64,000 bases of DNA, taken from NCBI GenBank assembly GCA_905182995.1, contig CAJJDP010000070.1, positions 421,956-485,955 on the forward strand, in the 5' to 3' direction. Position numbers and translations under genes: made by a program. Below the pieces are notes generated by a model, which did no database searches, was not told where the DNA came from, and saw nothing but the letters and a program-made list of their open reading frames with translations. Positions 35,272-47,787 of the stretch are shown in pieces. The DNA is from Paramecium octaurelia. Taxonomy: Eukaryota; Ciliophora; Oligohymenophorea; Peniculida; Parameciidae. The number at the start of each line of letters is the position of its first letter. The stretch's first letter is position 1.

Positions 35272-36835
35272 ATGATTAGATTTGGAAAATCACCATAACC
35301 CATTTAAAAGAACCCCAAAAAAGCAGACAATTTAGAAATTCTCACTTTGCTAGACAATTGCACATGTAATTATTCTACTAAAAATTAGTAATCTTCAAGG
35401 ATGATAGGATAGCATTAAGAAATATGGTTAAAGATGGCAATCAAGATGTCATTGCAATACTGAATCACTATAAAAAGGGCAATAATCTTAAAGACTTGTC
35501 AACTGATTTAAGGAAATACCTTAGAAGAAAGGGAGACAAAGAAAACGAAAAGGTTCTCACTTGTCAATCTCCTACATCCAACAGAATGTAAAAAGTATAG
35601 CAATTGCAACTTCAACCTTTACAAAACAGTTAAAAGAAATCTTGTCCTGATTTATGGAAACCAGTTGAATAGCAATCTCCAAAAACAATCAACTTAGGTA
35701 AAACTAATTAGTTTGTGAATGAAGTCCAATTTTCAGAAATCGTACTTTCAGCTAGAAATCAAAATGAATCTAAAGACATCGAATAAACCTATTTCTAAAC
35801 TAATGTCTCTTAATAATATGCATTTCATCAACCAGCTCATAATTAACTCGACCATTCTTAAACAATTCAATAGAGCAGTTAATTATAAAATAGTTAACAA
35901 CATCAATTATAGGATTAAGACATTGATATCAATCAAGAGGATGATCTCCAATCTGAATCTTCAAACGAAAGCATTTTAAACTAGATCACATAGCCACCTC
36001 CTCAAATCCAAGACATTACTCCAAAAAATGAAGTCAAACCATCCTAATTATTTCAAAGTGGCCATTCCACCTATATACAAATTAACACCGCCTAATCTTA
36101 TCTTTAGCCTCTATTGGCAATCCAAGACAAAACAGCAAATACCCATAAATCATAAGAAACTGAAAATCAAATTATTGTTAATGACTCTCAAAAATACTAC
36201 AGCTTTTACAATTATTAAGATTATTAAAAAGCAGCTCAACCACAATACAAGCATTTATTCACTCATTGGCCGTCTCTACTACATAAATTAGATGAACCTG
36301 AATATGTTCCAAATTGTAGAGTTGTTCCATATATTAATGCTACTCCTGAACAAATATTTACCATTCTCTTTCCGAATTCAAGCAGAGCCAAAATTAGTTA
36401 TTATGCGTTTGAGAACTAGCTAAAACACAATTTATTACAAATTGATAGGGACTCTCTCTTCAAGGAATTAGATAAGGATTAAGACGATTGGATTAATTAT
36501 AGTGAAACTGGTGTTATTCTAGAAGGTTTGTGTTTGTAAGTAGAATAACCAAAGAATTGCGTGAAGGTCATTTTCGAAACTTTGAAATCCACTCCTTCTA
36601 TTCCAAACACTTTAAGTCTTTCAGATCTTGAAGAATTTGAAAAAAAAACAGATTTTCAATTTGCAAGATAGTACATATTATTTATTAATATTTAAGATTA
36701 ATGTAAGAAGTAGATGGTAATCAAAAAGGGTATCTAACTTATTGGGATTTATATATGCATCGTGATATATTTCTAATGGAAAGATTATGCTAAATAGTTT
36801 CATCAATTACAGGTGCCACCCATACACATTATTGA
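35272..36835 (+). CDS. EF-hand protein with disordered Gln/Asn-rich middle
   Basis: 504 residues. The N-terminus has a small helical domain (ALRNMVKDGNQDVIAILNHY), then a long disordered Q/N/S-rich region, then a C-terminal pair of EF-hand loops: DKDQDDWINYSE near residue 393, with Asp at positions 1, 3 and 5 and Glu at 12, and a weaker DGNQKGYLTYWD near residue 463. It probably senses Ca2+ through the first loop. Introns of 23 nt (about 35367-35389) and 26 nt (about 36671-36696, ending AAG) close the frame. Confidence 0.78.
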
Positions 36836-36866
36836 CTTTTAAATTATTATTAATATTTATAATTTG

Positions 36867-37157
36867 ATGGATTATTGGACACTTAGTGGAGGTGTAGCAT
36901 GCAGAAATGGGTGGTCTTGTCGTGCCTGCAAATAAAACATTTATAAGGGACAAGAGATCTTAGTAAGAGAAGGCAGAAAATTGAGGTTCCATTTTCATAA
37001 AGGCTGTTTTCAAGGAAATGGAGATCCAAGAACACAAAATGAATCAACCTACTTTAATTAATAAAGATATGGTAAAATAGCTGATAAAGCTCCTGAAGTA
37101 AAAGGGTATGGTAAATGGAGTGTAGGTAGTTATGGCTATTAACCAAGCTTTAAATGA
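36867..37157 (+). CDS. Small PARP-type zinc-finger-like protein
   Basis: 96 residues, intronless. The core is CRACKQNIYKGQEILVRE..FHFHKGCF, giving Cys-x2-Cys, about 21 residues, His-x2-Cys. The CxxC-xxI-xKGE opening followed by HxxC is the pattern of PARP-type zinc fingers, which bind DNA breaks or act as nucleic-acid modules, but no PARP catalytic domain is attached. Convergent with the next gene; the stops are separated by only 21 bp. Confidence 0.65.
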
Positions 37158-37178
37158 TAATATTAGTTTATTAGATAT

Positions 37179-39660
37179 TCATTTTATATAACTTGGAATT
37201 TGTAGGTGTTTCCCTTCAATACTTGGTTCTATTTTCCTTTTTTAATAATTCTACATCTAAACCCCCTGATCCTTGATTATTGTGTAGTTTTTTAATTGCA
37301 ATTTTTATTTTTCTCTAAATAGTTCCTAATAAAACTAAAGTGGACTAGAGGGTAAAAACCCAAAGCCTAAACCTTATTACATTTGTTATTGGTCTGAATA
37401 AATTGTTTTATTTTACGACTTCAATTTCGATGCCTAATACAGGGTTAGATTTTGATTATTGAGAAATTAATTAGGAATGTTAAATTATTATTTTTTATTG
37501 TTTTAGCTAAGACTTCTTCGTTTTGTGACTGAAGATACCCTTGAATCTCCTTCATCTCTCAAAATTACTAAGACATCCTATTAAATGGAGCTTTAATCAT
37601 TATCTCTAAATTGAACATTCGGACTATTTTTGTGCTGAGATGATTGATAATCTGAATCAACTTGAATTCCTTTGTCCACATAATTTATTTCTTGTATCAT
37701 AAGATGATCTTTCCTCCTTACTTTCTCAACCTATTTCTGAAATCCACTAGAAGTTGTATCTAGCAATTATTACTAACTCTTTTTTTCCTTTTTAGCTGCA
37801 ACATTTTCAATTTTTCTATCTCTCTTTTAACTAATCCTAGGAGTATTGATCTATTGATATTAATTTTGAACTCTATTCGATTTTGGAGATTAATTTGTAT
37901 GATTTGATGTTTTTTGAGTGCCCTTAATTTGGAATTTGTTTTCAATATAGGAATTATTTAATTGATCTTTTGGACTGATAGCCTAATCTGTGATTTAAAA
38001 TTGAATGAGAGGAACTTCTGGGGACTATAATCGATATGGTTATAAGTTAGCATCCTCATTCAACTCTTATGACATTGCATATCTAATCTATATTAACAAT
38101 AGAATAATACATCAAAAAACTCAGTAATTGTTTCAGCTTCTCTCTTTTGTTTACTCTGATGAATTAATTATGATGAAATTGCCAATTAAAAAAATGTGAT
38201 CAAACTAGATTGAACTTCTGGATCTTCATTTTGCAAGAACTCTAAGCTTATCCCGCTTTTTAAAATTGATAACAAATTCACTTTCGATGGATACCCTAAT
38301 CTTTATAATATCTAACAAAAAGGCTTTGATATTAACTTTATAGTAGATTCACAATTTAAGAGTTCCTACTTTTGGGCTTGGATTGTTTATGAAAACATTT
38401 AAATTGTATGTTTATGCTTCTATAATTCTAATTACTACTATTTGAATTTCTATTCTAAAATATTCTTCTCTTATTCCACTTTTATTATATTATATTGAGC
38501 CTACTAATAATTTTATATCAATTTTTCATAATCTCTTATTGTAAATTCATCATTGACCTATTTTAAAAATCGATTGATTCTTATTTTTAATTCATACAAA
38601 CTATCTTCATCCTATTCTGATTCAAAAAGCTGATAGAATTAGGAAAAATTAACCCATCTTGCAAAAGCACACCTTAGTGTGATTTTTCTTATTAATTAAG
38701 GATCTGTCAAATCTTTCTATTGCATTTTCAGTTTCCTTTCAAATTCTTAACTCAGATTAAGTTATTGTTCCTTCAATTTCTACTCAATCAAGTCATTAAA
38801 TTATTCCTGAATTTTTAATGTGTTCTCTTCATTAGATACCCGAAGTTCCTCAATAATCTATTCTTTATTTTATAGGTCTTATTTTAAAGAGGATATAATT
38901 TGGATATTATCATCTATCATAATTTTTAATTATTCCTCGTATAATTATTTTTATCTGCAAAACATCCTACCCCCAGCTGAATTTTTAGAAATAAGTTCAT
39001 CAATCTCTCTATAATTGATTCCATAACCTCCTATTTAATTTTCAAACACTTAAAAAATTATCTTGTTACCAACTTAATCTTAAATTTGTTTCCAAATCTT
39101 ATAAGGATCCTTTTCGATCAGAAACAGCATTTTAATAATGGACTGCAGAGTATTATTTTATAGTAAAACCGAAATAGTTCGCTTATGGGATTCACATTCA
39201 GTACTCAATGCAGTTAATTCAATTTTATATCTTTAGACTGTCTATTAGCATTATTTCTATAACAAATGAAATTTCTCCTGAATATAGTTCTACAATTCAG
39301 GTTCCAATGCCTATTTGATATCGAAGTAAGTAACTTCATAAAATTCAGTTCCTGGATTTTCTAGTTACCTCAGAAACTTCAATAAGAGGAAATATTTACC
39401 ATTGATTTGAGATGTTAAATATCTTTTAAATAGTTTGTGGTCATCTGTAAAATTTACTCATCTCTCTTAGTAACTTTGAGGTTAGTTTCATATAGTAACT
39501 GCTGCAGGGTATTTAACTAAGCGAGATCATTTTCAGCATTAGGAATGCCTGTTGGTTTATGTTCTAGGGAAAAAGTCTTATGTATTTTAGGTTTAGGTTT
39601 AATGATGGAATCAAATTCATCACTTGAACTTTATTCTCCTGATTAAAAACCCTCATTCAT
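37179..39660 (-). CDS. Long coiled-coil protein
   Basis: 811 residues, built mostly of Gln/Glu/Lys/Leu heptads (QQLLYETNLKVTKRDEQIL; EQIIEELRVSNEENTLKIQE; NILEQKFKQQQLELQKHKHT), with a conserved-looking globular middle (ITLRCAFARWVNFSQFYQL; SGISLEFLQNEDPEVQSSL). The C-terminus is disordered. Introns of 23 nt each (one ending GAAG after LKSM; one GTATT..ATATAG after EFFD) close the frame. Likely cytoskeletal or ciliary/basal-body by type, but that is inference. Confidence 0.8.
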
Positions 39661-39960
39661 AAATATGTTTTTAAAGTGGTTCTTATGTTATATTGAATTC
39701 AAATATTATTGAATGTTAAACATAGTTTTATCGATTTCTGTAATTGTAAAATATTATTCAATATCATACTCTATTGGAATATGAAATATGTAATGTATAC
39801 AATCTTTTACAAACCTTACAATATTGGTTTCTAAAATATCCTATTTTTAATTTCAATTCCATACATTAATCAGAGAGCTTTGTTCTAACTGCTATCTCAG
39901 ACTATTACAAAGTTTTTCAATGAATTTTAACATTTAATAGTTTATATATTAAAAGTTAAA
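39661..39960. other. Divergent intergenic region
   Basis: 300-bp AT-rich spacer between two divergent starts. It must hold both promoters; I see no distinct motif. Confidence 0.5.
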
Positions 39961-42108
39961 TGGAAACAGTACTTTAAGAGAGTATACTTGCATTAACTTT
40001 TGGTCACTAGAGAAGCAGCATTATCTACTTGGCTCAACATAATTTCTAATGTGAGAATCCAATAAATGAATTGATCGAATTAGAATTGCACAATCAGACT
40101 GTATCGGATAGGTAAATAATAATAATTGATCTTAGGTATATCATCTCAAAATAGCTACCAAATCAACCTCCATTCTTGCTTATCATTTCAAGAAGGAAGG
40201 ATTTCTAATTTTTGCATTTCAAACCTTACTTAATGGAAATATGATAATTGGGAAATAGTGCATAAGGATTCAATCAATCAATTTTGTTATTTGAGACCAA
40301 GGGAAGAGTGGATATGAAATTTCATATGCCGATGTGAGCAATCTGGATGTAAGATTTGCATTTTACTACTTATAAAGGGGATTCTCTTCTTCAGCGCTAT
40401 AGATTAGAGAAATATTTATTGTGCCAATATTGATGACACAATCTAATCAAAAGGACCACAAATAATTTTAAGTAAATTAAGATTGTCTGAATGAGTTAAA
40501 GTCAATGATCTGAAATGCCATCATACTAATTATAAAATATATGTAGTCCATGTTCAGATGGATTAGTAGGAGTGCGGAATCAACTACTTACACTTAATTA
40601 AATAGCATACAAGATGAAAATAATATTATTATATCACTTTCATTCTAATAGAATGGTTAAAAGATGTTGTATCGGAGGTATAATAATGGAAAAGTAATAT
40701 TGATTATTCCAAATAAACTAGATTTTATGCTACGATGCAAAAACCTTAGGAGTTAGAAATATATTGTTGGCCATTTACTAATCAGAGTAGATTCACAATA
40801 ATGGCATAATATGTTTACATTGGGTTAATTAAAATGGAGCCATTAATTGTAATTAATTTTGGCTTATCTCTACGATGGAGATATAAAATTATTGAATATC
40901 AAATTACTCGTACCTTAAGATATAATCAGAGATTAGAAGGTATCAAAATCAAAAAAGCAAGAATTCTTTGAGAGCATTAAAGAATTTAAAATCTATAAGC
41001 TATTAAAAATGATCTAAAATACAATGCATAGATACAGCAGCCAAACATTGGAATATCTAAATTCATTTAACTCCATCCTTATGCCGATAGATATATGATT
41101 TTAATAGAAAACCCTATCTTCCACTAATTGAGTGTGAGACCTAACTCTCTGAATATCGCTCCTAGAACTCAGTTTCTCTTAAGTCGTAAGATAGGAAAAA
41201 CCCATAGATGTTGTACTATAATGTCCAATGATGGAGTATAAACAGATAATTTAAAGGAATATACTGCTCAATTTTCTATGTTTCTAGGTTAAGAATTTTG
41301 GGCTAATCTTCCATTATTTTGCTATATGATGATAGGTCAAGTTATAGTATCAGATTTGAGGATATTCTACCTCAGGAAGACATGTTAAAATTATTGAATA
41401 ACAAGATAAAAACAAATTACAAAATTAAATGAAACAGTCATTTAATCTAAAAGTGTCTAGAATGTTTTGGACACCTTTGAGATCTGGCTTTGTCGTAATC
41501 TATCAGCCAATGAATGAGAGGAACTTAAAATTTAGTAGAAACAGAAATTCAGAGAATAATCTCTTAGATCTATTAATGTAAAGAGGTTCTGAAATGGGTT
41601 TCAAATTTGGAACTGATGAATAAGTAACAGATCTAGTTTGGCAGAAGGATCAATTCTCAGAACGAGATCTATATGGATTTGATCATAATACATCAAAACA
41701 TTATTCCAAGTCACACAAACTTCATTGGATTATTTAATCAATAGAATATTAAAACACTGAAACTTTACTCAATTAATTGTATTAGAGCTTAGATAAAGTT
41801 AAACTGACAGAGGAAGATCATTAATTACTTAAGGAGTGTGAAAAAAACTAGCCGAAATACAAGACAAAAGAATTCTGGATTATATTAATTATCATGTCCA
41901 AATTGGAAAAGTCATTTTCCTTTTAAACGAATTAAGAAACGCAATAAATGTAATAAAGACTATTTTTGCCAATTTAAATGCTTTGCATATCTAAGGTTGA
42001 TTGCTTGAGGTGTAAGGCTTGCGAATCTGTTTCAGCTAAGAATCATGTTAAGTTGGTTAAGAATGTCCATATTGCCATACTGATGTATTGAATATAGTTA
42101 GCGCTTGA
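39961..42108 (+). CDS. Unrecognised multi-exon gene, cysteine-rich C-terminus
   Basis: Plus-strand coding pieces are clear: start METVLQESILALTFGHQRSS; internal LAYLYDGDIKLLNIKLLVPQ and EFFESIKEFKIYKLLKMI; QLHPYADRYMILIENPIF; and SLDKVKLTEEDHQLLKECEK. The end has MLCISKVDCLR and, depending on the last intron, either CKACESVS or a CQVGQECPYCH cluster that looks like a zinc-binding RING or ribbon. A 24-nt intron follows NQTVSDR; I could not place all the others. The style suggests a WD40/alpha-solenoid protein with a C-terminal zinc finger, as in VPS or GATOR subunits, but I cannot name it. Confidence 0.5.
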
Positions 42109-42198
42109 TTTTGATTTTTTATTAATGATATAATAATACCTCTTTTAATATAAATTAATTTAATAAATATTAGTTAAGAGAAATCAAATTTAATATTA

Positions 42199-43176
42199 AT
42201 GGATAATAAATTGAGAAGTGTGGTTTAATTTGCTCTCTACACTCTATTATTTTCGGTTCAGAATACTATGGATTTTGGTTAAAGAATAGAATATTCCCTT
42301 TATGTATAAATTTGAATTTGATTAGGCCATTTATTTAGTAAGTTGTTTATTCTCATATTATTATCTATCAAAGTTCATTAAAACATATTGTAAGAAATCT
42401 AATTAAATGTATTAATATATTTAAAGAAATGAAGTTAAACATTAACCAAGGTACTTTTGGTGACTTTAATGTTAAATTGTTTACCATTTGAAAATTTATT
42501 AGGTGACAAATATCAATAATTATATCGAGAATTAACCGAATTAATTAATCAAACAATCTTATTTTACACATGGTTAGTTATGTTTGAGCAAAATTTAAAA
42601 AAAGAAAATGTCGATTAATAAGCTATCAAGCCAATTTCAGTATTTAAAGTTCTCTTTTGTTTTGGTTACCCAATTAATTCAGCCTTAGAGATTATAAATA
42701 GAATAGTAAATCCATTTCAATCTATTTTTTAGATATTCTAAAAAGAAAGAGAATATCAAGTGCTTTTGGGACTGGAATTAATTTATGGAATAGTATTTCT
42801 TGTCTAATATGGCCTCTATATAAAGTAGTATTAAATTAGAAATGTGAAGACTAGTGTCAATTATAAGTAGCATGATCCCTTTGATGATGAATTGGCAGAC
42901 ACAATTTAAAATGAAAATGATAATGAAACTGTGATATACGACTATTTCAGATTTTCTGTTATTGCATGCTTAGGTCTTATTATAAACACAGTAGTCAAAG
43001 TTTATTAATATGAACGCTCAAGTATGAGTTTTATAAAATAAACTGGAATCATTGTAGTTTATGCAATATTCATTTCAAATTTGATTAAAATTGCTGAAGA
43101 TAAATAAATAGAACACAAAACCTTTTTAGAATTGAGTAACAGACAGACTAGAAGCGATGATCCCTTATAGGTTTGA
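42199..43176 (+). CDS. Polytopic membrane protein, unknown
   Basis: 309 residues with about five hydrophobic segments (LYTLLFSVQNT.., AIYLVSCLFSYYYLSKFI, ISVFKVLFCFGYPINSAL, LELIYGIVFLVQYGLYI, FSVIACLGLIINTVVKVY, IIVVYAIFISNLI), with a short acidic loop before the last two. Introns of 22 nt (after SLY) and 26 nt (after KSNQ) close the frame to 310 codons. No family motif seen. Confidence 0.7.
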
Positions 43177-43209
43177 GAGTTTTTGCATTATTATATAAAT
43201 TAATAAAAT

Positions 43210-45464
43210 ATGAACGTTTAATAAACTAAAACATCGTCACTTAAGGACTTTTAAATAATTTAAGAGTTAGGGAAGGGATCGTTTAGCACAGTTTATAAGG
43301 TATTTTGATGTTTAAAATCCAGGTGAAAAGAATAGCAGATGGTTAAGAATATGCATTAAAGAAAGTGAAATTAGGATCTTTAAAATACAAAGAAAAAGAG
43401 AATGCGCTAAATGAAGTCAGACTGTTGGCTTCGATCAATAGCAAGTACATTGTAGCCTATAAAGTAACATAAATAATGATGAAATAGGAAGCTTTTTTCG
43501 ATGATGAATGTAAATGCTTATGTACTGTAATGGAACTTTTATCTGGAGGTGATGTCTACCGCAGAATCACTTAAGCTCAAAAGGGAGGACCACAATTCTC
43601 AGAATAGGAGATATGGATAGCCTTGATTCATATGATTTTGGGGTATGAATTTGTAGTTAAATAAGATTGAAAACTCTTCATGATTAGAAGATAGTGCATA
43701 GAGATTTAAAATCAGCAAATGTTTTCCTTTCTAGTGATGGTACTTTCAAATTAGGAGATCTAAATGTGTCAAAAGTAGCTAAATAGGGATTTGTTTATAC
43801 TTAAACTGGAACACCATATTATGCTAGTCCAGAGGTGTGGAGAGATGAACCTTACGATTTGAAAAGTGATATATGGTATAGAAATTTTAAGATATTTAAG
43901 GTCTTTAGGCTGTGTTCTTTATGAAATGTGTTGTTTGTAAACTCCATTCAGAGCAAAAGAAATGGATGTTCTTTTTTAAAAGGTTTAAAAAGGGTTATAC
44001 GATTAAATACCAGCCAAATATTCCAAAGATCTTGCTTAAATTATCTCTTTACTATTGAAAACGTAATCTTCACAAAGACCCAATTGTGATGAATTATTAA
44101 AAAATCCCATAATTCTAAATAGAATGAGGGATATTGAAACTCATATCAATTCTTAGCCATAAAATTAGGAACTGTTAAAAACTATATAAATTCCTAGGAC
44201 TATTGATTAATTAAATTCTCAATTTCCTAAATCGAAATATGAAAACGAAATTATGAGCATTGAAAGGAACATTGAGAATAAATCAACAGAAAATTCATCT
44301 AGTCCTTTTAGATCTCCATAATAAATCATTAAAACATAATAAGATTCGAGATTAAGTCAAGTCAAAGACAGATAAATCACTGATATAACCAAAAGCATAG
44401 CTTATTTAGAGAGAAAAAACAAACACCCTTTGTTAATTGAAGGACCTAGACCATCTGCATCAAGAAAAATAGAAAAACCAAAATCTGCCTAACCTCAATA
44501 GCGTTACCACAATAATGATAAAGGATCTTAATTAGGAGATTCCAATGTTAAGAACTCATCAATAAATAAAATCAAAGAATTTGAAAATCTAAGAATAAAA
44601 AGAGAAAATGAACTTAAGGCTATTTAAGAATTCAGAAAGTAAGAAATCCAAGATTCTAAAATTCGAGAACTAAGAGACATAAAATAAATTAGGGATGCCT
44701 CCAAAGAATTAATTGCTGAAAATAGAAGAATTTCTCCAATATCCTAAGCAAAATAAAATGGATAATATGGATAGTATCAACAGTAGTATGGAATTTAAAA
44801 GCACTCCTACTCTCCAATCACTAGAAAAGCCGAACTGCCTTAATATAATATCAAGTATGTATATTAATAAGTTTGCAGAAATAGAGTAGTATAAAGTCAA
44901 ATGTAATGTAGAACTTAAATAAGTTAATCTATTAATATCAGCAATCCTAGCCAATAGATTCGTCAACCAATAATATATCAAGAAGCTATTACAAGCAAGA
45001 GATAATAAATTCCATAATCTGCAGCGCCAGTCCCTTAAATTTATTCATCAAATTAATAATAACTACCAAAATCCGATAGATATTAACACCCTTAATCGGC
45101 ATTGCCAGCAAGGGTAGAGTAACAGAAGCTAGAAAGATCATAAGTATTTCCAGTTTAAGCAAGAGTTGTCAAAACTAAATAAAATGAATCAAATGCAATC
45201 AATAAAAATTAATCAACAACAAAATAAACACGTCCTTTATCTTCAAATTTAATTTCTAATGAAAGACTTTCAAAGTAGGAATACTAGCCTCAAAGTAATT
45301 AAATTCATGTAAACTACAACCATTATTACCCAATCGAAACCTATTAAAGGCATGCATCAGATTAAAATTTAATTAGATATTAGTATATATAATTATTCTA
45401 TCTTTTTAGATAAAGATAATAAAGCAGATAACTAAAATAAAATTTAGAGAGTAGAAAAATATGA
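43210..45464 (+). CDS. NIMA-related (NEK) protein kinase with DLN motif
   Basis: Kinase domain at residues 1 to about 270: LGKGSFSTVYKV, EYALKKV, HRDLKSANVFLSSDG, GDLNVSKVAKQG, TQTGTPYYASPEVWRD, and SLGCVLYEM. The DFG motif is DLN, known from a subset of plant and protist NEKs; the metal-binding Asp is kept. A long Q/S/N-rich tail follows, with a helical stretch (NKIKEFENLRIKRENELKAI). Introns 43300-43322, 43464-43487, 43643-43665 and 43876-43900 close the frame; a further in-phase 27-nt intron may lie near 45382-45408. NEKs in ciliates act on cilia and the cell cycle. Convergent with the next gene (104 bp). Confidence 0.87.
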
Positions 45465-45568
45465 TAAATTTTTACTGTATAAATATTTTTTTTCTTAATT
45501 TGATTTTTTTATAATTATTGAGCAATTTTTGACATTTTTTAACAAATTAACTTTCATTTATATAATAA

Positions 45569-47060
45569 TCATTGATCAAATATATTCTGGTCTTAGGAAA
45601 TTGACGTTAGTGCTTTAGATACTGCTTATAAATAATATCCATTTAAGCTTAATAATGCAGTGAAAATGTTGAATTATTTGATTAGTGGATCATATTCTGT
45701 TTCATAATCTAGATCTTAAGTAAATAAAGCATATGCTGTTTTACTATAAGGAAATGGAATATACACTTCTTAAAATTAAGCTATGCTTAAAACACACTTT
45801 GTATCTTTTGGATAAGCTGAAGAGCCACCTTTAACCTTAAAATAACGAAATTTCTTACTCCCACATGTTTGTATGTTTTAGCAAGGATTTGATTCTTCAA
45901 TGATGCATACCCAATTAAAGGATAAAATATATCATAAAACTTAGTATTGAACGTTTCCTATTTATTGAGTTTATCTAATAGATTGACATAAGCTGAAGTG
46001 GATGCTTTTGTAAAGTATTATGCTTATATTCCTAGTATTTCTCCATCAAGCACTTCTTTTCCTCTATCTAATAAATCTTATGCTTATTGACCTCCTTGTT
46101 CTAAGATTTAATGAATTCTATTTGTCTCTTCTAAGACATATTCAGGAGTAAACGAAGAAATTTATTTTATGTATTCTTCCCTTTCCTTATTATCATAATT
46201 TAAAAACACTAAAAAGAATGACGATAAATAAAACGATTGAGTTTGCTCTAGTTACAAAGATGAAATAGTTTATTCAATAGAATCCATTGTTAAGAGTGTT
46301 TGCAAGTATTCTGTATTACAGTTGGAGCTCAGAGCTATCATAGCATTTGCTATTTCGATCAATTGGATCTTACCATCCTAAATTTTTCCCATTTTATCCC
46401 AGAGATCCAAAAACAAAGCATGAGATGTATCAACATCTTTCAAGTAGTATTTATTAACTTCATCTAGTGATATCCATTTTTCAGGATCAATTATGCCACT
46501 TGCAGATTATCTTGAAAATTCTATTGCTACAGTAATTTTGAACACACTCATTAAATCTTATTGTCTATTTCCTTGATAATTAAGTATCTCAACATCATCT
46601 GTTTTTACTGTTATGGAAGTTCGACTTGGATTTTATTTTAAGAACTCAACAAATGTTGGTTACACGAATTCATTCAATAAGAAAACTTTAAATTTTGTTT
46701 CTTAATATTCCCATTCAATTGATCCTACTGCCAAATTCTTTTTGAATCCAAGGATGAAGATTGGATGCTAAGGAGCGGGAGAAGATTATGACCAGTATTC
46801 AATTGGCCCTGTCTTACTTTTTTTAGCTACAAGAATTTCTTCAAATTATTTTAAAGTTAATGCCTTCTAGATTTCATCATCAAGTTATTGATATATAAGT
46901 GCAAAATTATCTATTATTGATACATTGAGTACATACCACCATTATAAGCTTGTTTTATGACATTAAATACAGCTAGGTTTGCTTCATCTGTTGGAATGAA
47001 TTCGCACCTAATAAATGCCAATAAAATAAAACTAAGGAAGATAGCAGATCCTTTTGTCAT
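45569..47060 (-). CDS. Secreted or lumenal protein, unknown
   Basis: 480 residues starting MTKGSAIFLSFILLAFIRCE, a clear signal peptide. The rest is soluble and acidic, with long helical parts (NRIHQILEQGGQQAQDLLD) and a C-terminal region (GGSSAYPKDTKCVLSIAQF; NIFTALLSLNGYYLQAVSKA). Introns of 26 nt (after NGG; TAATAG end) and 23 nt (GTAAGAAATT..TTAAG, after KHVG) close the frame. It may be a secretory-granule or vacuolar protein, but no family is recognised. Confidence 0.75.
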
Positions 47061-47269
47061 TGGTTTATGTTATTTATTTTTATTCTATATATTTTTTAGA
47101 CAATAAAAGGAATAAATTATAGAAAAATATACATAATTTCTTGTTGTGCATAAATCATAATATTTTTGTTTATTCTCACTTTTATCACATAAATTAAATT
47201 ATTGCATCAATAATGGTCGCTCTTTTAATATATAATATAAAATTAGAAATCCTGTTTGTTTTAGACTAT

Positions 47270-47659
47270 TCAAGAGAAAATGCTGACAGAATACTAGTTG
47301 AAATCAAATACAGCAACATCATAACAATTATCTTTTGGAAATTCATCATTCTATAAAAAGAATAGTTACTTTGGAGAACAGAAGAATTCATTATCATTTA
47401 ATGTAATGTTTTGATCGTCTATATAATTATTAAATATGAAGTTTTATTAATGGAAACAGATCCTTCTTTATTTTATACATTCCATATTTATATTTTTGAC
47501 AAAGAAATATAAATGACTCATTTTAATATAATCGCTATTAACTCTATTGAAGTAATGCTTGATGTAAATCTTTCAATACCCACTTTCGCCATTTAATTTT
47601 TAGTCTAAATTTAAACAGCTATGTTTGATCTTATGAAAAAAAAATGACTTTATTTTCAT
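47270..47659 (-). CDS. Small unknown protein, 117 residues
   Basis: Start MKIKSFFFHKIKHSCLNLDQ at 47659; a 36-nt intron (GTATTG..CAATAG) removes the only internal TGA and the frame closes to 118 codons. The C-terminal half (DDQNITLNDNEFFCSPKQLF; KDNCYDVAVFDFNQYSVSIF) is strongly protein-like with three cysteines. Sits 128 bp downstream of the COG3-like gene on the same strand. Function unknown. Confidence 0.5.
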
Positions 47660-47787
47660 AAATGTCTGAAATAATATATTTGTAATTATCAAAATTTAAA
47701 GTATGAGATCATATTAAATATTTTTCAAAGTATAATTAATTCATATTCGGCAATATTCATATAAATTTAAAATTTGAAAATATCATT

